Shown in pieces: positions 25,066 to 34,057 of a stretch of DNA of 64,000 nucleotides. Location: assembly GCF_001426505.1 (NCBI RefSeq), contig NZ_LMEV01000017.1, forward strand, positions 587,200-651,199. Direction: 5' to 3'. This stretch comes from Variovorax sp. Root473. Its GTDB lineage: Bacteria > Pseudomonadota > Gammaproteobacteria > Burkholderiales > Burkholderiaceae_C. Below the pieces are notes generated by a model. The model was not told where the DNA came from, made no database searches, and saw nothing but the letters and a program-made list of their open reading frames with translations. The translations under genes were made by a program, and so were the position numbers. The first letter of the stretch is position 1. Every line of letters starts with the position of its first letter.

Positions 25066-26142
25066 CGCGCCCTGCAGCGCCCCCGCGGGCTGACCCATCG
25101 CCGGATCAATGCCCTCGAAGCGCATCTTCGGCAGGAACTGCGGGTACTCGCGCTGCATGAAGTCGATGACGCCTTCGCGCACGTTGCAGCGCAGGTCGAA
25201 CGCCAGGCCGGAGGTCGCTGCGGTGCAGAGCACGCGGACCTGCATGGTGCGTTCGGTGGCGTCGGTCACGCGCAGATTGAAGAAGCGGCCGTCCCACTCG
25301 GGCGCGGCCTTCACGATGCGCTCGACCTCGGCGCGCAGCGGCGCCAGCGGCATGCCGTAGTCCAGGTAGAAGAAGACCGAGCCGAGCAGTTCGGCCGAGT
25401 GGCGGGTCCAGTTCTGGAAGGGCTTTTCGATGAAGTAGGTGAGCGGCAGGATGAGGCGCCGGTCGTCCCAGATGCGCACGACCACGAAGGTGCCGGTGAT
25501 TTCCTCGACGCGGCCCCATTCGCCCTCGACCACGAGCACGTCGTCGATGCGAATGGGCTGCGACAGCGCGATCTGCAGGCCCGCGATGAGGTTGCTGAAG
25601 ACCGGCTTGGCCGCCAGGCCGGCCACGATGCCGATCACGCCGGCCGAGGCCAGCAGGCTGGCACCGACCTGGCGCGCGCCCGGAAAGGTCATGAGCATCA
25701 TGGCGCCGCCGGCCACCACGACGACCGACATGGCGGTGCGCGCGAGCACGCGGGTCTGCGTGAGCACGCGGCGCGCCTGCAGGTTGTCGGAGATGTCGGA
25801 GGGATGCTGCGCGAGCACGCCGTCGGCAAACCCGCTGATGGCCTTGAGCACGAACCAGGTGCTGGCCGCGATGAGCAGCAGCCCCGTGAGATGCCGCACG
25901 CTGCCGAGATAGCGCAGGTCTTCGGGCGCCGCCTGCCACACCATCATGAGTGCCGCCAGCGGCAGCACCAGCCGCGCGGGGGCGGTGCAGTTGACCACCA
26001 TCGCGTGCACGGCGGGGGCCGGGCGGGTGATCCGCCGCAGGACCATGCCACCGATGCGGTGGGCGAGAAGGGCGAGAGGAACGGCGATGAGGGCGGCAAT
26101 CCAGGTGCCGAACCAGGGGTGTGCAAGGAGCTCTTGGGTCAT
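25054..26142 (-). CDS. MscS-family mechanosensitive channel
   Basis: Inner-membrane mechanosensitive channel protein of 362 aa. There are about four N-terminal transmembrane segments (starting LIAVPLALLAHRIGGMVL), then the pore-lining helix region MTFPGARQVGASLLASAGVI and GIVAGLAAKPVFSNLIAG, and the MscS beta domain with IRIDDVLVVEGEWGRVEEIT. The C-terminal alpha/beta domain is shorter than in large MscK-type channels. The start codon overlaps the FUSC stop as TGATG, so translation is probably coupled. It may relieve turgor or, given its neighbour, help in efflux-related stress; the latter is speculative. Confidence 0.93.
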   Translation of the reverse strand: MTQELLAHPWFGTWIAALIAVPLALLAHRIGGMVLRRITRPAPAVHAMVVNCTAPARLVLPLAALMMVWQAAPEDLRYLGSVRHLTGLLLIAASTWFVLKAISGFADGVLAQHPSDISDNLQARRVLTQTRVLARTAMSVVVVAGGAMMLMTFPGARQVGASLLASAGVIGIVAGLAAKPVFSNLIAGLQIALSQPIRIDDVLVVEGEWGRVEEITGTFVVVRIWDDRRLILPLTYFIEKPFQNWTRHSAELLGSVFFYLDYGMPLAPLRAEVERIVKAAPEWDGRFFNLRVTDATERTMQVRVLCTAATSGLAFDLRCNVREGVIDFMQREYPQFLPKMRFEGIDPAMGQPAGALQGAAAG

Positions 26143-28382
26143 CAGGCGGGGGTGGTCTTTGCTTCTGCGTGGTGGTCGTTCAGTGGTTGAAGAATGCGCG
26201 CTGCGTCGTCGCGCAGCTGCGTGGCGAGCGCCGTGGCCAGGTCGAGCCGGCGCACCAGCCAGGGGCTGATGTCGTTGTCGAACGGGTCGGGCAATGGAAT
26301 GGGGCCGCCGACGGTGGTGGCACCCGTGCTCTCGGGGTGAGAGGGCCCTGCGATCGGAATGGTTCCCAGCGCAGCCTCGATGCGTTGCGCGGTGCGCACG
26401 AGCGGGCCTTCGATGTCGCCGGGCGTGAGGCGGTCGCGGCGCAGAACGAGCATCGACTTCACGGCGCTGAGCTGCGCGAGCAACTGGTAGCTGTGGGCCT
26501 GCAGATGCTCCAGCGGCTCCAGCGGCGGCTGCACGGCGCGCGGTTCGGAGAGCGAACGTTGCGTGGCCTGCACCAGCGCCGAGAGGCTGTCGTAGGCCTC
26601 GCGGCGCGCGAGGCGCCATTCGAGTTCGGGGCTGCTCTGGATGGCCTGCAGCTGGCCCAGGCCGAGCGCGAGCCGCGCGTGGCGCGCCTGCGCAGTGAGC
26701 ACGCGCGCCACCAGCGCCGGAATCTGCGTGCGCTCCCACGAGGGCAGCACGTAGCAGAAGCCCCAGGCCAGCGCGGCGCCGATCAGCGTGTCGGCGATGC
26801 GCTCGAACAGCGCGAAGATGGGCGCGGTGCCGGAGTTCAGCATGTGGGCCTGCAGCAGGCCCAGCACGGTGGCGGCCACGGCGGTGACGAGGTAGCGCCG
26901 CACCGCGAAGCTGTGGGCAATGGCCTGCGCGATGGTCACGGTCACCAGCAGCATCAGCGCCGAGGGGTGTGCCGACAGCAGGCCGACCGCGAGCACGCAG
27001 CCCAGCAGCGTGCCGGCGACGCGGTGATTACGTCGCTCCAGCGTCTGCGAGAGGCTGCCGCGCAGCACCACCACGATGGTCAGCAAGATCCAGTAGTCGT
27101 GCGACCCCCAGGGCATCGACACGGCGATGCCGTAGCCGGCCGCAATGGCCAGCGCGGCGCGGATGGCGTGGCGCAGCGGCGGCGCGTCCCAGCGCCACAG
27201 CGCGAGGAAGGGGCGCAGCGACCAGTCGGTCGGGCTCACGAAAAGCTGCCAGTTGGCGCGCACGACGGCCAGGTTGGGCTCGGCATCGCCGCGCGCCATG
27301 GCCGCGAGGCGCAGCACCTCGTCGTTGATGTGGCCGATGCGGCTGGCCAGCCCGCGCGCGAGCATCGCGGCCGACGGGCCCATCTGGCCGGGCGTGTCTT
27401 CGTCGTCCGCCGTCACGTGGATCGCGGCCAGACGCGGCCGCCGGTCGGCCACGGCGGCGGGGTGGCGGCGCATGAGCAGCGCATCGGCCAGGCCGCTCGT
27501 TTCGTCGGCCAGCTCTTCGAGGATGCGGCGCATCTTGACGAGCGCCTGGGCGTGTGAGGGATGGGCGCGCAGGGCGTCGAGGTCGAGCTCGCTGGCGAGC
27601 AGCTGGTCGCGCATCTCGAGCACGATCACGAGCATGCCGGCCAGGCGCTGGCGGCGCGGCGTGCGGGGCGACTCGAGCACGATGTCGCGCGTGGCCTGCA
27701 GCTGGTCGGCCAGCGCGGCCTGCTCACGCAGCAGCTGGCCCAGCAGCGAGGCGGGCGTGTCGCGGATGTCGCGGGTTTCGTCCTGCGGCGTGAACTGGCT
27801 GGCCTCGGTGCGCATGAGCGCGGCCAGCGAAAACAGCACGTCGGCGATCGACTGGGTGCGAAAGCGACCGTTGAGCAGCAGGTTGGCCAGCGTGGCCCAC
27901 ACCACGTACAGGCCGGCGCCCAGACCGAACTCCTGTGTGCGCGCAATGGCATCGGCCAGCCCGGCGGGGGCTGGCGTGGCCATGGAGAAGATCATCGAGA
28001 ACATCACCGCGATGGCGATGGGAATGCCGCGCTTGCCCCAGGCCATGGCCACGAAGGCCATGAAGGTGGCGGGCACCAGCAGCAGCCCGAGTCGGATCGG
28101 TGCGCCGTGCAGCATCTGTACCGCGAAGAACAGCGGCAGGCCGATGAGCGGCGCCGGCAGCATCTGCAGGAACTTGCCGCGGCGCGGGCCGGGCAGGTCG
28201 GGCGGCGCGGTGACGATCACGCCCGTGGCGGCAGCCGAGGCGGCCAGGGTGCCCAGCCACAGGTGCACGCCGCCCGAGATCACGAGCAGGCCGAGTGCGA
28301 CGGTGAGCCCGCTCGCAACGTAGTGGCTCAGCGCAATGCGCAACGCCGCACGAACCCGTGCGGCGGCGCCCGGCCCCGTCAT
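26142..28382 (-). CDS. FUSC/YccC-family membrane protein (aromatic acid exporter-like)
   Basis: Inner-membrane protein of 746 aa with two blocks of about six transmembrane helices (residues about 15-160 and 395-545), each followed by a cytoplasmic helical domain. This is the layout of the FUSC superfamily, which includes AaeB, the p-hydroxybenzoate efflux protein. The second block contains WILLTIVVVLRGSLSQTLER and RVAGTLLGCVLAVGLL, typical of the family. Start and stop overlap the neighbouring genes by one base (TGATG) on both sides. No AaeA-like membrane-fusion partner is present. A role in exporting aromatic acids is the family expectation, not shown here. Confidence 0.88.
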   Translation of the reverse strand: MTGPGAAARVRAALRIALSHYVASGLTVALGLLVISGGVHLWLGTLAASAAATGVIVTAPPDLPGPRRGKFLQMLPAPLIGLPLFFAVQMLHGAPIRLGLLLVPATFMAFVAMAWGKRGIPIAIAVMFSMIFSMATPAPAGLADAIARTQEFGLGAGLYVVWATLANLLLNGRFRTQSIADVLFSLAALMRTEASQFTPQDETRDIRDTPASLLGQLLREQAALADQLQATRDIVLESPRTPRRQRLAGMLVIVLEMRDQLLASELDLDALRAHPSHAQALVKMRRILEELADETSGLADALLMRRHPAAVADRRPRLAAIHVTADDEDTPGQMGPSAAMLARGLASRIGHINDEVLRLAAMARGDAEPNLAVVRANWQLFVSPTDWSLRPFLALWRWDAPPLRHAIRAALAIAAGYGIAVSMPWGSHDYWILLTIVVVLRGSLSQTLERRNHRVAGTLLGCVLAVGLLSAHPSALMLLVTVTIAQAIAHSFAVRRYLVTAVAATVLGLLQAHMLNSGTAPIFALFERIADTLIGAALAWGFCYVLPSWERTQIPALVARVLTAQARHARLALGLGQLQAIQSSPELEWRLARREAYDSLSALVQATQRSLSEPRAVQPPLEPLEHLQAHSYQLLAQLSAVKSMLVLRRDRLTPGDIEGPLVRTAQRIEAALGTIPIAGPSHPESTGATTVGGPIPLPDPFDNDISPWLVRRLDLATALATQLRDDAARILQPLNDHHAEAKTTPA

Positions 28383-29434
28383 CACTTGGCGGAGGCGTCG
28401 CCCTCGGCGGGCGCCTCGCGCTTGATGCGGGTGAGCTTGCGCGGGGCGGCCGGCGCGGCGGGGGCTGCCGCGGGGGCTTGCACGCTGCCGTCGAGCGAGG
28501 CCGCCGTCTGGTCGGTCACGGTGCTGCGGGCGTACAGGTCGACCGAGGCGTCGTCGGGCGTCGAGCGGGTCGAAGCCGACACGGCGCGCACGCGGTCGCT
28601 GGCGCGCAGCTTGTCGTCCACGTTGGCGAACTTGGAATACTTGGCGAGCAGCGGCACCAGCTGGCCGTACACGCGCGGGGCGCCGGCCAGGCACTCGCGC
28701 TGGTCGAGGAACTCGGGCTCGCCCGTGAAGTTGCCGATGAGGCCACCGGCCTCGGTCACCAGCAGCGAGCCGGCCGCCACGTCCCAGGGGTTCAGGCCGG
28801 TTTCGAAGAAGCCGTCGGTGAAGCCGGCGGCCACGTAGGCCAGGTCGAGCGCGGCCGCGCCGGGTCGGCGCAGGCCGGCCATGCGGGGCATCATGTCCGC
28901 CATGATGGCCAGGTACTGCTTGAAGTTGTCGCCCGTGCGGAACGGGAAGCCGGTGGAAATGAGGCACTCGCTGAGCTTCACGCGCTTGGACACGCGGATG
29001 CGGCGCTCGTTCATGTAGGCGCCGCGGCCCTTGGTGGCCGTGAACAGGTCGTTGCGCGACGGGTCGAAAACGACCGCCTGCTCGATCTTGCCGCGCACCG
29101 ACAGCGCGATCGACACGCAGTAGACCGGGAAGCCGTGGATGAAGTTGGTGGTGCCGTCGAGCGGATCGATGATCCAGACGAATTCGGAGTCTTTGGCACC
29201 GTATTCGGTGCCCGATTCTTCGGCCAGGATGCCGTGCCCCGGGTAGGCGCCCAGCAAGGTCTCGATGATGACCTTCTCGCTGGCGTGATCGACTTCGGTG
29301 ACGAAGTCGTTGACCTGCTTCTGGGAGATACGCACGGCCTCGACGTCGAGGGCGGCGCGATTGATGATGGCGCCGGCGGCGCGTGCGGCCTTGACGGCCA
29401 CATTGAGCATGGGATGCAGGTTGGGGGACGACAT
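28382..29434 (-). CDS. suhB: Inositol-1-monophosphatase / SuhB-like, with C-terminal extension
   Basis: Mg2+-dependent inositol monophosphatase family, 350 aa. Metal-site motifs are complete: [25 protein letters not shown] and [17 protein letters not shown]. The enzyme core ends near residue 265. The remaining 80 or so residues are an Ala/Pro/Lys-rich extension ([15 protein letters not shown], ending EGDASAK) not found in E. coli SuhB (267 aa). I chose the ATG at 29434 ([10 protein letters not shown]). It is divergent from trmJ, as in E. coli, and heads the chain with FUSC and mscS. SuhB in E. coli also works with the rRNA antitermination complex. Confidence 0.92.
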   Translation of the reverse strand: MSSPNLHPMLNVAVKAARAAGAIINRAALDVEAVRISQKQVNDFVTEVDHASEKVIIETLLGAYPGHGILAEESGTEYGAKDSEFVWIIDPLDGTTNFIHGFPVYCVSIALSVRGKIEQAVVFDPSRNDLFTATKGRGAYMNERRIRVSKRVKLSECLISTGFPFRTGDNFKQYLAIMADMMPRMAGLRRPGAAALDLAYVAAGFTDGFFETGLNPWDVAAGSLLVTEAGGLIGNFTGEPEFLDQRECLAGAPRVYGQLVPLLAKYSKFANVDDKLRASDRVRAVSASTRSTPDDASVDLYARSTVTDQTAASLDGSVQAPAAAPAAPAAPRKLTRIKREAPAEGDASAK

Positions 29435-29556
29435 TCTGGATTGTGAGAAGAACGGTGAGGTAGGCCCCTCTGGAGGTGACCCTGCGGTCCGGCGATGCGG
29501 GCGGCGAGAATCGGGCATTTTACCGGCTCAGCCCGTTTGTGTCTTCCCCACCCGTC

Positions 29557-30288
29557 ATGCGTACCCGTTTCATCCTCATCCAGACCAGCCACGCCGGCAA
29601 TGTGGGCGCCGCCGCCCGCGCCATGAAAACCATGGGTTTCGACGACCTGGTGCTGGTGACGCCCCGCTGGGCCAACGTGCTGCGGCGCGAGGAAACCATC
29701 CAGCGCGCCAGCGGCGCCCTGGACGTGCTGAACAACGCCCGCATCGTCGAGACGCTCGATGAAGCCCTCGACGGCGTGACCCACCTGTGCGCCACGGCCA
29801 TGATCCCGCGCGACTTCGGCCCACCCACGCGCACGCCGCGCGAGCACCTGGAGCCGCTGGCCACGCAGGGCGACCAGCACGTGGCCTTCCTGTTCGGCTC
29901 GGAGCGTTTCGGCATGCGCAACGAGGACGTCTACCGCTGCAACGTGGCCCTGAGCATCCCGACCGACCCGAAGTTCGGCTCGCTCAACCTGGGCGCGGCC
30001 ATCCAGGTGGTGGCCTACGAATGGCGCCTGGCGCTGGGCGGCTACGGCGTGCGCGAGGCCATCGCGCCGGTGGAGGCGGCCGACGCGCGGGCCGTGGCCG
30101 GCATGCTCGACCACTGGGAACGCTCGCTGGTCGACATCGGCTTTCTCGACCCGGCGGCGCCCAAGAAACTCATGCCGCGACTGCAGCAGCTGTTCAACCG
30201 CGCACAGCCCACGCCCGAGGAAATCCATATCCTGCGCGGCATCGCCAAGGCCATGAGTGACGCCACCCGGCCGCCGCGCGGCAGCTGA
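29557..30288 (+). CDS. trmJ: tRNA (cytidine/uridine-2'-O-)-methyltransferase TrmJ
   Basis: SPOUT methyltransferase of 243 aa that 2'-O-methylates position 32 of tRNA. The N-terminus reads FILIQTSHAGNVGAAARAMK. The knotted SAM-binding region has FLFGSERFGMRNEDVYRCN, then ALSIPTDPKFGSLNLGAA. The ATG at 29557 is the first that fits the family N-terminus. It is divergent from suhB and followed by cysE after 88 bp. Length and motif order match the family closely. Confidence 0.93.
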   Translation: MRTRFILIQTSHAGNVGAAARAMKTMGFDDLVLVTPRWANVLRREETIQRASGALDVLNNARIVETLDEALDGVTHLCATAMIPRDFGPPTRTPREHLEPLATQGDQHVAFLFGSERFGMRNEDVYRCNVALSIPTDPKFGSLNLGAAIQVVAYEWRLALGGYGVREAIAPVEAADARAVAGMLDHWERSLVDIGFLDPAAPKKLMPRLQQLFNRAQPTPEEIHILRGIAKAMSDATRPPRGS

Positions 30289-30376
30289 ACTGCAACAAAA
30301 CCCCATCGCGCGTAAGCGAAGACGCCCGGCTTTAGACTGCCCGGCCCCTATCGATATAACGACAACAAAGGCAGCG

Positions 30377-31147
30377 ATGTTCTCTCGCCTGCGCGCCGAC
30401 ATCCGGTGCATCCTCGAACGCGACCCGGCCGCCCGCAGCGCCTGGGAAGTGGTCACGGTCTACCCTGGCTTCCATGCGGTCGTGCTGCACCGCTGGGCGC
30501 ATGCCTGTTGGACCCACGGTTTCAAGTGGCCGGCCCGCTTCATCGCGCACTGCGCGCGTGGGCTCACGGGCATCGAGATCCATCCGGCCGCCAAGATCGG
30601 CGAGCGCGTGTTCTTCGACCACGCCATGGGCGTGGTGGTCGGCGAAACCGCCGAGATCGGCGACGGCTGCACCATCTACCAGGGCGTGACCTTGGGCGGC
30701 ACCTCGCTCTACAAGGGCACCAAGCGCCATCCGACGCTGGGCAAGAACGTGGTGGTGAGCGCGGGCGCCAAGGTGCTGGGCGGCTTCGTCGTGGGTGACG
30801 GCGCCAAGATCGGCTCCAACGCGGTGGTCATCAAGCCGGTACCGGCCGGCGCCACGGCGGTGGGCATTCCCGCGCGCATCATCCCCTCGAAAGAGGGCGA
30901 GAGCGCCGACGTGTCCGCGCCGCAGAAGTTCACGGCCTACGGCATCACGCAGGACGACGACCCGCTGAGCCAGGCCATGCGCGGGCTGATCGACAACGCA
31001 TCGAGCCAGGAGCACCAGATCGCGCTCTTGTGGCAGGCCATCGAGAAGCTGTCGGCGCAGCCGGGCACGAAGGATTGCGTGCCGGGCGACGCGGCGCGCG
31101 GCGAGAGCTTCGAGGCCGAGAAGCTCTCGCAGCTCATCGGCAAGTAA
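30377..31147 (+). CDS. cysE: Serine O-acetyltransferase
   Basis: Serine acetyltransferase of 256 aa, making O-acetylserine from serine and acetyl-CoA in cysteine synthesis. The N-terminal helical part is IRCILERDPAARSAWEVVTV. The left-handed beta-helix of hexapeptide repeats runs from about residue 85 and holds the catalytic His/Asp region FFDHAMGVVVGETAEIGDGC followed by GVTLGGTSLYKG. The C-terminal 90 residues extend well beyond the hexapeptide core. The ATG at 30377 starts MFSRLRADI, as in close relatives of the family. Confidence 0.95.
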   Translation: MFSRLRADIRCILERDPAARSAWEVVTVYPGFHAVVLHRWAHACWTHGFKWPARFIAHCARGLTGIEIHPAAKIGERVFFDHAMGVVVGETAEIGDGCTIYQGVTLGGTSLYKGTKRHPTLGKNVVVSAGAKVLGGFVVGDGAKIGSNAVVIKPVPAGATAVGIPARIIPSKEGESADVSAPQKFTAYGITQDDDPLSQAMRGLIDNASSQEHQIALLWQAIEKLSAQPGTKDCVPGDAARGESFEAEKLSQLIGK

Positions 31148-31233
31148 GCAGGCCGGCAGAAGAGGGCGCCGCCGGCCGTGGTCGGCCTGGAGGGGACAAT
31201 CGAGGAAATCTTCTTCGAAACAGACCCACGACC

Positions 31234-32358
31234 ATGCCCCGCCTCGACGACCCCCTGCACGACGCCGAAGTCGGCTCCCGCGACAGCACGCTCGACACCA
31301 CGCGCATCGACGACGTGCGCATCGGCGCCGTTCGCCCGCTCATGACCCCCGCGCTGCTGCAGGAGCGCGTGCCCGTGCGCGACAACACGCTCGCACTCGT
31401 CGAAGGCAGCCGCGCCGCCATTGCCGACGTGCTGCATGGCCGCGACGACCGGCTGATCGTCGTGGTCGGCCCGTGCTCCATCCATGACCACGACCAGGCC
31501 ATCGACTACGCACAGCGCCTGAAGAAGGTCGCCGATTCGCTGCAGGACGACCTCGTCATCGTGATGCGCGCCTACTTCGAGAAGCCGCGTACCACCGTCG
31601 GCTGGAAGGGCTACATCAACGACCCGCACCTGGACGGCAGCTTTGCCATCAACGAAGGCCTGGAGCGCGCGCGGCGCTTGCTGCTGGAGCTGACCACGCT
31701 GGGCCTGCCGACCGGCACCGAGTTTCTCGACCTGCTGAGCCCGCAGTTCATTGCGGACCTGATCGCCTGGGGCGCCATCGGCGCGCGCACCACCGAGAGC
31801 CAGAGCCACCGGCAACTTGCCTCGGGCCTGAGCTGCCCGGTCGGTTTCAAGAACGGCACCGATGGCAGCGTGAAGGTGGCGGCCGACGCCATCCTCGCGG
31901 CCCGCGCACCGCATGCCTTCATGGGCATGACCAAGATGGGCATGGCGGCGATCTTCGAGACGCGCGGCAATGACGACTGCCACGTCATCCTGCGCGGCGG
32001 CAAGGCGCCCAACTATTCGGCCGCGGATGTCGCCTCCAGCTGCGAGGCGCTGCTGGCCAACGGTCTGCGCCCGCAAGTGATGATCGATGTCTCGCACGGC
32101 AACAGCAGCAAGCAGCACCAGCGGCAGATCGTGGTCGCCGAAGACGTGGCCACGCAGATTGCGGCCGGCGAGCGGCGCATCACGGGGATCATGATCGAGA
32201 GCCACCTCGAAGAAGGCCGGCAGGATTTGAAGCCCGGCGTGCCGCTGAAGCACGGCGTGTCGATCACCGATGCGTGCATCGGCTTTGCGCAGACCGTGCC
32301 GGTGCTCCAGGGGCTGGCCTCGGCGGTCAAGGCGCGGCGGCGGCTCACAAAGGCCTGA
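31234..32358 (+). CDS. aroG: 3-deoxy-7-phosphoheptulonate (DAHP) synthase, class I
   Basis: First enzyme of the shikimate pathway, 374 aa, condensing phosphoenolpyruvate with erythrose 4-phosphate. Class I (AroF/G/H) motifs: VVVGPCSIHDHDQAIDYA, MRAYFEKPRTTVGWKGYIND, GARTTESQSHRQLASGL, and the metal-ligand region IDVSHGNSSKQ. Allosteric feedback by an aromatic amino acid is normal for the family; which one cannot be read here. The ATG at 31234 follows the gap after cysE. It converges with the methionine aminopeptidase gene. Confidence 0.95.
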   Translation: MPRLDDPLHDAEVGSRDSTLDTTRIDDVRIGAVRPLMTPALLQERVPVRDNTLALVEGSRAAIADVLHGRDDRLIVVVGPCSIHDHDQAIDYAQRLKKVADSLQDDLVIVMRAYFEKPRTTVGWKGYINDPHLDGSFAINEGLERARRLLLELTTLGLPTGTEFLDLLSPQFIADLIAWGAIGARTTESQSHRQLASGLSCPVGFKNGTDGSVKVAADAILAARAPHAFMGMTKMGMAAIFETRGNDDCHVILRGGKAPNYSAADVASSCEALLANGLRPQVMIDVSHGNSSKQHQRQIVVAEDVATQIAAGERRITGIMIESHLEEGRQDLKPGVPLKHGVSITDACIGFAQTVPVLQGLASAVKARRRLTKA

Positions 32359-32424
32359 CCCGCAGAGGACCGGGATGCACGCCTTCGCCATCGAGGCGCA
32401 GCTGGAAGGCGGCTGATTGCCGTG

Positions 32425-33216
32425 TCAGATCGGCGCGTAAGCGCCCGTGCCGTCCGGCCAGGCCGTCAGCACCTCGTACCCATCGGCCGTCACCGCCACC
32501 ATGTGCTCCCACTGCGCCGACAGCGAGCGGTCCTTGGTCACGACCGTCCACCCGTCGGCCAGTTGCTTCGTTTCGGCGCGGCCCGCGTTGAGCATCGGCT
32601 CGATGGTGAAGACCATGCCCGGCTCCAGCACGAGGCCCGCTGCGCGCCGCCCGAAGTGCAGCACCTGCGGTTCGTCGTGGTAGATGCGGCCGATGCCGTG
32701 TCCGCAGTACTCGCGCACCACGCTGAAATGCTCGCCCTGGGCCACGGACTGGATGGCATGGCCCACATCGCCCAGCGTTGCGCCGGGCTTCACCTGCCGG
32801 ATGCCGGCGCACATGGCTTCGTACGTCGTCTCGACGAGGCGACGGGCCAGCACGCCGGGTTCGCCGACGAAGAACATGCGGCTGGTGTCGCCAAACCAGC
32901 CGTCCTTGTTGACGGCCACATCGATGTTGACGATGTCGCCCTTCTTCAGGATCTTGTCGGGCGAGGGGATGCCGTGGCACACCACCTGGTTGACCGAGGT
33001 GAGGATGGTTTTTGGATAACCGAGGTAGCCCACGTTGGCGGGAACGGCGCCCTGCACCTTCACGATGTGTTCGTGGCAGAGGCGGTCGAGCGCGTCGGTG
33101 CTCACGCCGGGCACGACGTGGGGCTCGATCATGGCCAGGACCTGCGCGGCCAGTTGCGCGGCCCGCCGCGCCATCGCGAGTTCTTCGGCGGAACGAAGGG
33201 GAACGTCGTGTGCCAT
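32425..33216 (-). CDS. map: Type I methionine aminopeptidase (accessory copy)
   Basis: Metal-dependent enzyme of 263 aa that removes N-terminal Met. Metal ligands are visible: NIDVAVNKDGWFGDTSRMF (two Asp), HGIGRIYHDEP (His), and VFTIEPMLN (Glu), with a final Glu in the WEHMVAVT segment region. Length matches E. coli Map. It starts 2 bp after a ParD-like antitoxin-family gene, with which it clearly forms an operon. The housekeeping map gene usually sits near rpsB, so this is likely a second copy with a special role. Confidence 0.94.
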   Translation of the reverse strand: MAHDVPLRSAEELAMARRAAQLAAQVLAMIEPHVVPGVSTDALDRLCHEHIVKVQGAVPANVGYLGYPKTILTSVNQVVCHGIPSPDKILKKGDIVNIDVAVNKDGWFGDTSRMFFVGEPGVLARRLVETTYEAMCAGIRQVKPGATLGDVGHAIQSVAQGEHFSVVREYCGHGIGRIYHDEPQVLHFGRRAAGLVLEPGMVFTIEPMLNAGRAETKQLADGWTVVTKDRSLSAQWEHMVAVTADGYEVLTAWPDGTGAYAPI

Positions 33217-33218
33217 CG

Positions 33219-33476
33219 TCAGTGCTTGCCGTTTGCAGGCACGCGCGGCCTGGCAAGGGGTGCGGAGGCAGCCGTCGCGGCAATGTCCAGGCCACCCGAG
33301 AGTTCGGCCTGGATCAGCAACTGGCAGACCTCGCGGTAGTCCAGGTCGGGGTGCATCTCGGTCAGCATGCCGACGCGCATCCAGTGCTCTGCCTGTGCAT
33401 TGATCGATCGGCTGAGGGCGTTGCCCGCCACGCGCAGGTTCTCGTGCATCAGGTCCGAAATCTTGACGATGCCCAT
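33219..33476 (-). CDS. ParD-like antitoxin-family protein
   Basis: A small protein of 85 aa resembling the ParD_like family described as type II antitoxin-like: MGIVKISDLMHENLRVAGNA then SRSINAQAEHWMRVGML. The N-terminal 45 residues fit a ribbon-helix-helix DNA-binding fold, and SRSINAQAEHW is its most recognisable piece. The C-terminus is short and basic. No ParE or other classical toxin is adjacent; the only partner is methionine aminopeptidase, 2 bp downstream. An AT-rich inverted repeat 14 bp upstream of its start is a plausible autoregulatory site. The RBS is weak. Confidence 0.82.
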   Translation of the reverse strand: MGIVKISDLMHENLRVAGNALSRSINAQAEHWMRVGMLTEMHPDLDYREVCQLLIQAELSGGLDIAATAASAPLARPRVPANGKH

Positions 33477-33489
33477 AAGCGAATTTTCT

Positions 33490-33524
33490 ATATGAAATGT
33501 ATATGGATTATATGCGTTTCATAT
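33490..33524. promoter_or_regulatory. AT-rich inverted repeat, candidate operator of the ParD-like/map operon
   Basis: ATATGAAA (33490-33497) and TTTCATAT (33517-33524) form a perfect 8 bp inverted repeat with a 19 bp spacer. TATATG occurs at 33489, 33500 and 33509. The patch is strikingly AT-rich against its surroundings and lies 14 bp upstream of the ParD-like start, matching how RHH antitoxins bind repeated short sites. Confidence 0.6.
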
Positions 33525-33553
33525 GGTCGCTTGTGATGGGGCGAACCCCGCCT

Positions 33554-34024
33554 TCAGGAGCGCTTGGCAGAGCCGCCATGCAACGTGCCGTGCACATGGC
33601 CGGCGTGCTGGCCGAATGGCTCGGGCGTGAGCGCGGCGGTGTCGAGTTCCTGCAGGATGCCGCAGGCGCTCGCCGATTCGGGACCGCCGCACTGCAGGCG
33701 CAACGCCTTCAATTGCTTTTCGAGCGTCTTCAGCTCGGCGATGCGCGAGGCCACGTGGCCGATGTGGTCGTCCAGCAGCTGGTTCACTTCGCCGCAGTCG
33801 TCCTGCGGCGCATCGCGGAATTTCAGCAGGCTGCGAATCTCGTCGAGCGTCATGTCCAGCGAGCGGCAGCGGCGGATGAAGCCCAGCCGCTGCGTGTGCT
33901 CGTCGTCATAGATGCGGTAGTTGCCGTCGGTGCGCGCGGGCGCGGGCAGCAGCTGCTCGCGCTCGTAGTACCGGATGGTTTCGACCGGCGTGTTCGTGGC
34001 CTTGGCCAGTTCACCGATTTTCAT
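33554..34024 (-). CDS. cadR: MerR-family Cd(II)/Pb(II)/Zn(II)-responsive regulator (CadR/PbrR type)
   Basis: MerR-type activator/repressor of 156 aa. The N-terminal helix-turn-helix reads MKIGELAKATNTPVETIRYY, followed by the long dimerisation helix. Metal-binding Cys residues are C77 (DDCGEV), C112 (QCGGP) and C121 (ACGIL), close to the C77/C112/C119 set of CadR. The C-terminus is His-rich (FGQHAGHVHGTLHGG), another CadR trait. It is divergent from the cadA ATPase with 70 bp between them, where the operator/promoter lies. It should twist the promoter into an active form on metal binding. Confidence 0.93.
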   Translation of the reverse strand: MKIGELAKATNTPVETIRYYEREQLLPAPARTDGNYRIYDDEHTQRLGFIRRCRSLDMTLDEIRSLLKFRDAPQDDCGEVNQLLDDHIGHVASRIAELKTLEKQLKALRLQCGGPESASACGILQELDTAALTPEPFGQHAGHVHGTLHGGSAKRS

Positions 34025-34057
34025 GATGCGGCATCTCAAGGAAGTGGCAATCAACGG

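Noticed and set aside
24855..25160. Possible small gene between LysR and mscS
   Set aside because: It overlaps both neighbours and has no RBS or family resemblance. The region is better explained by the mscS terminator.
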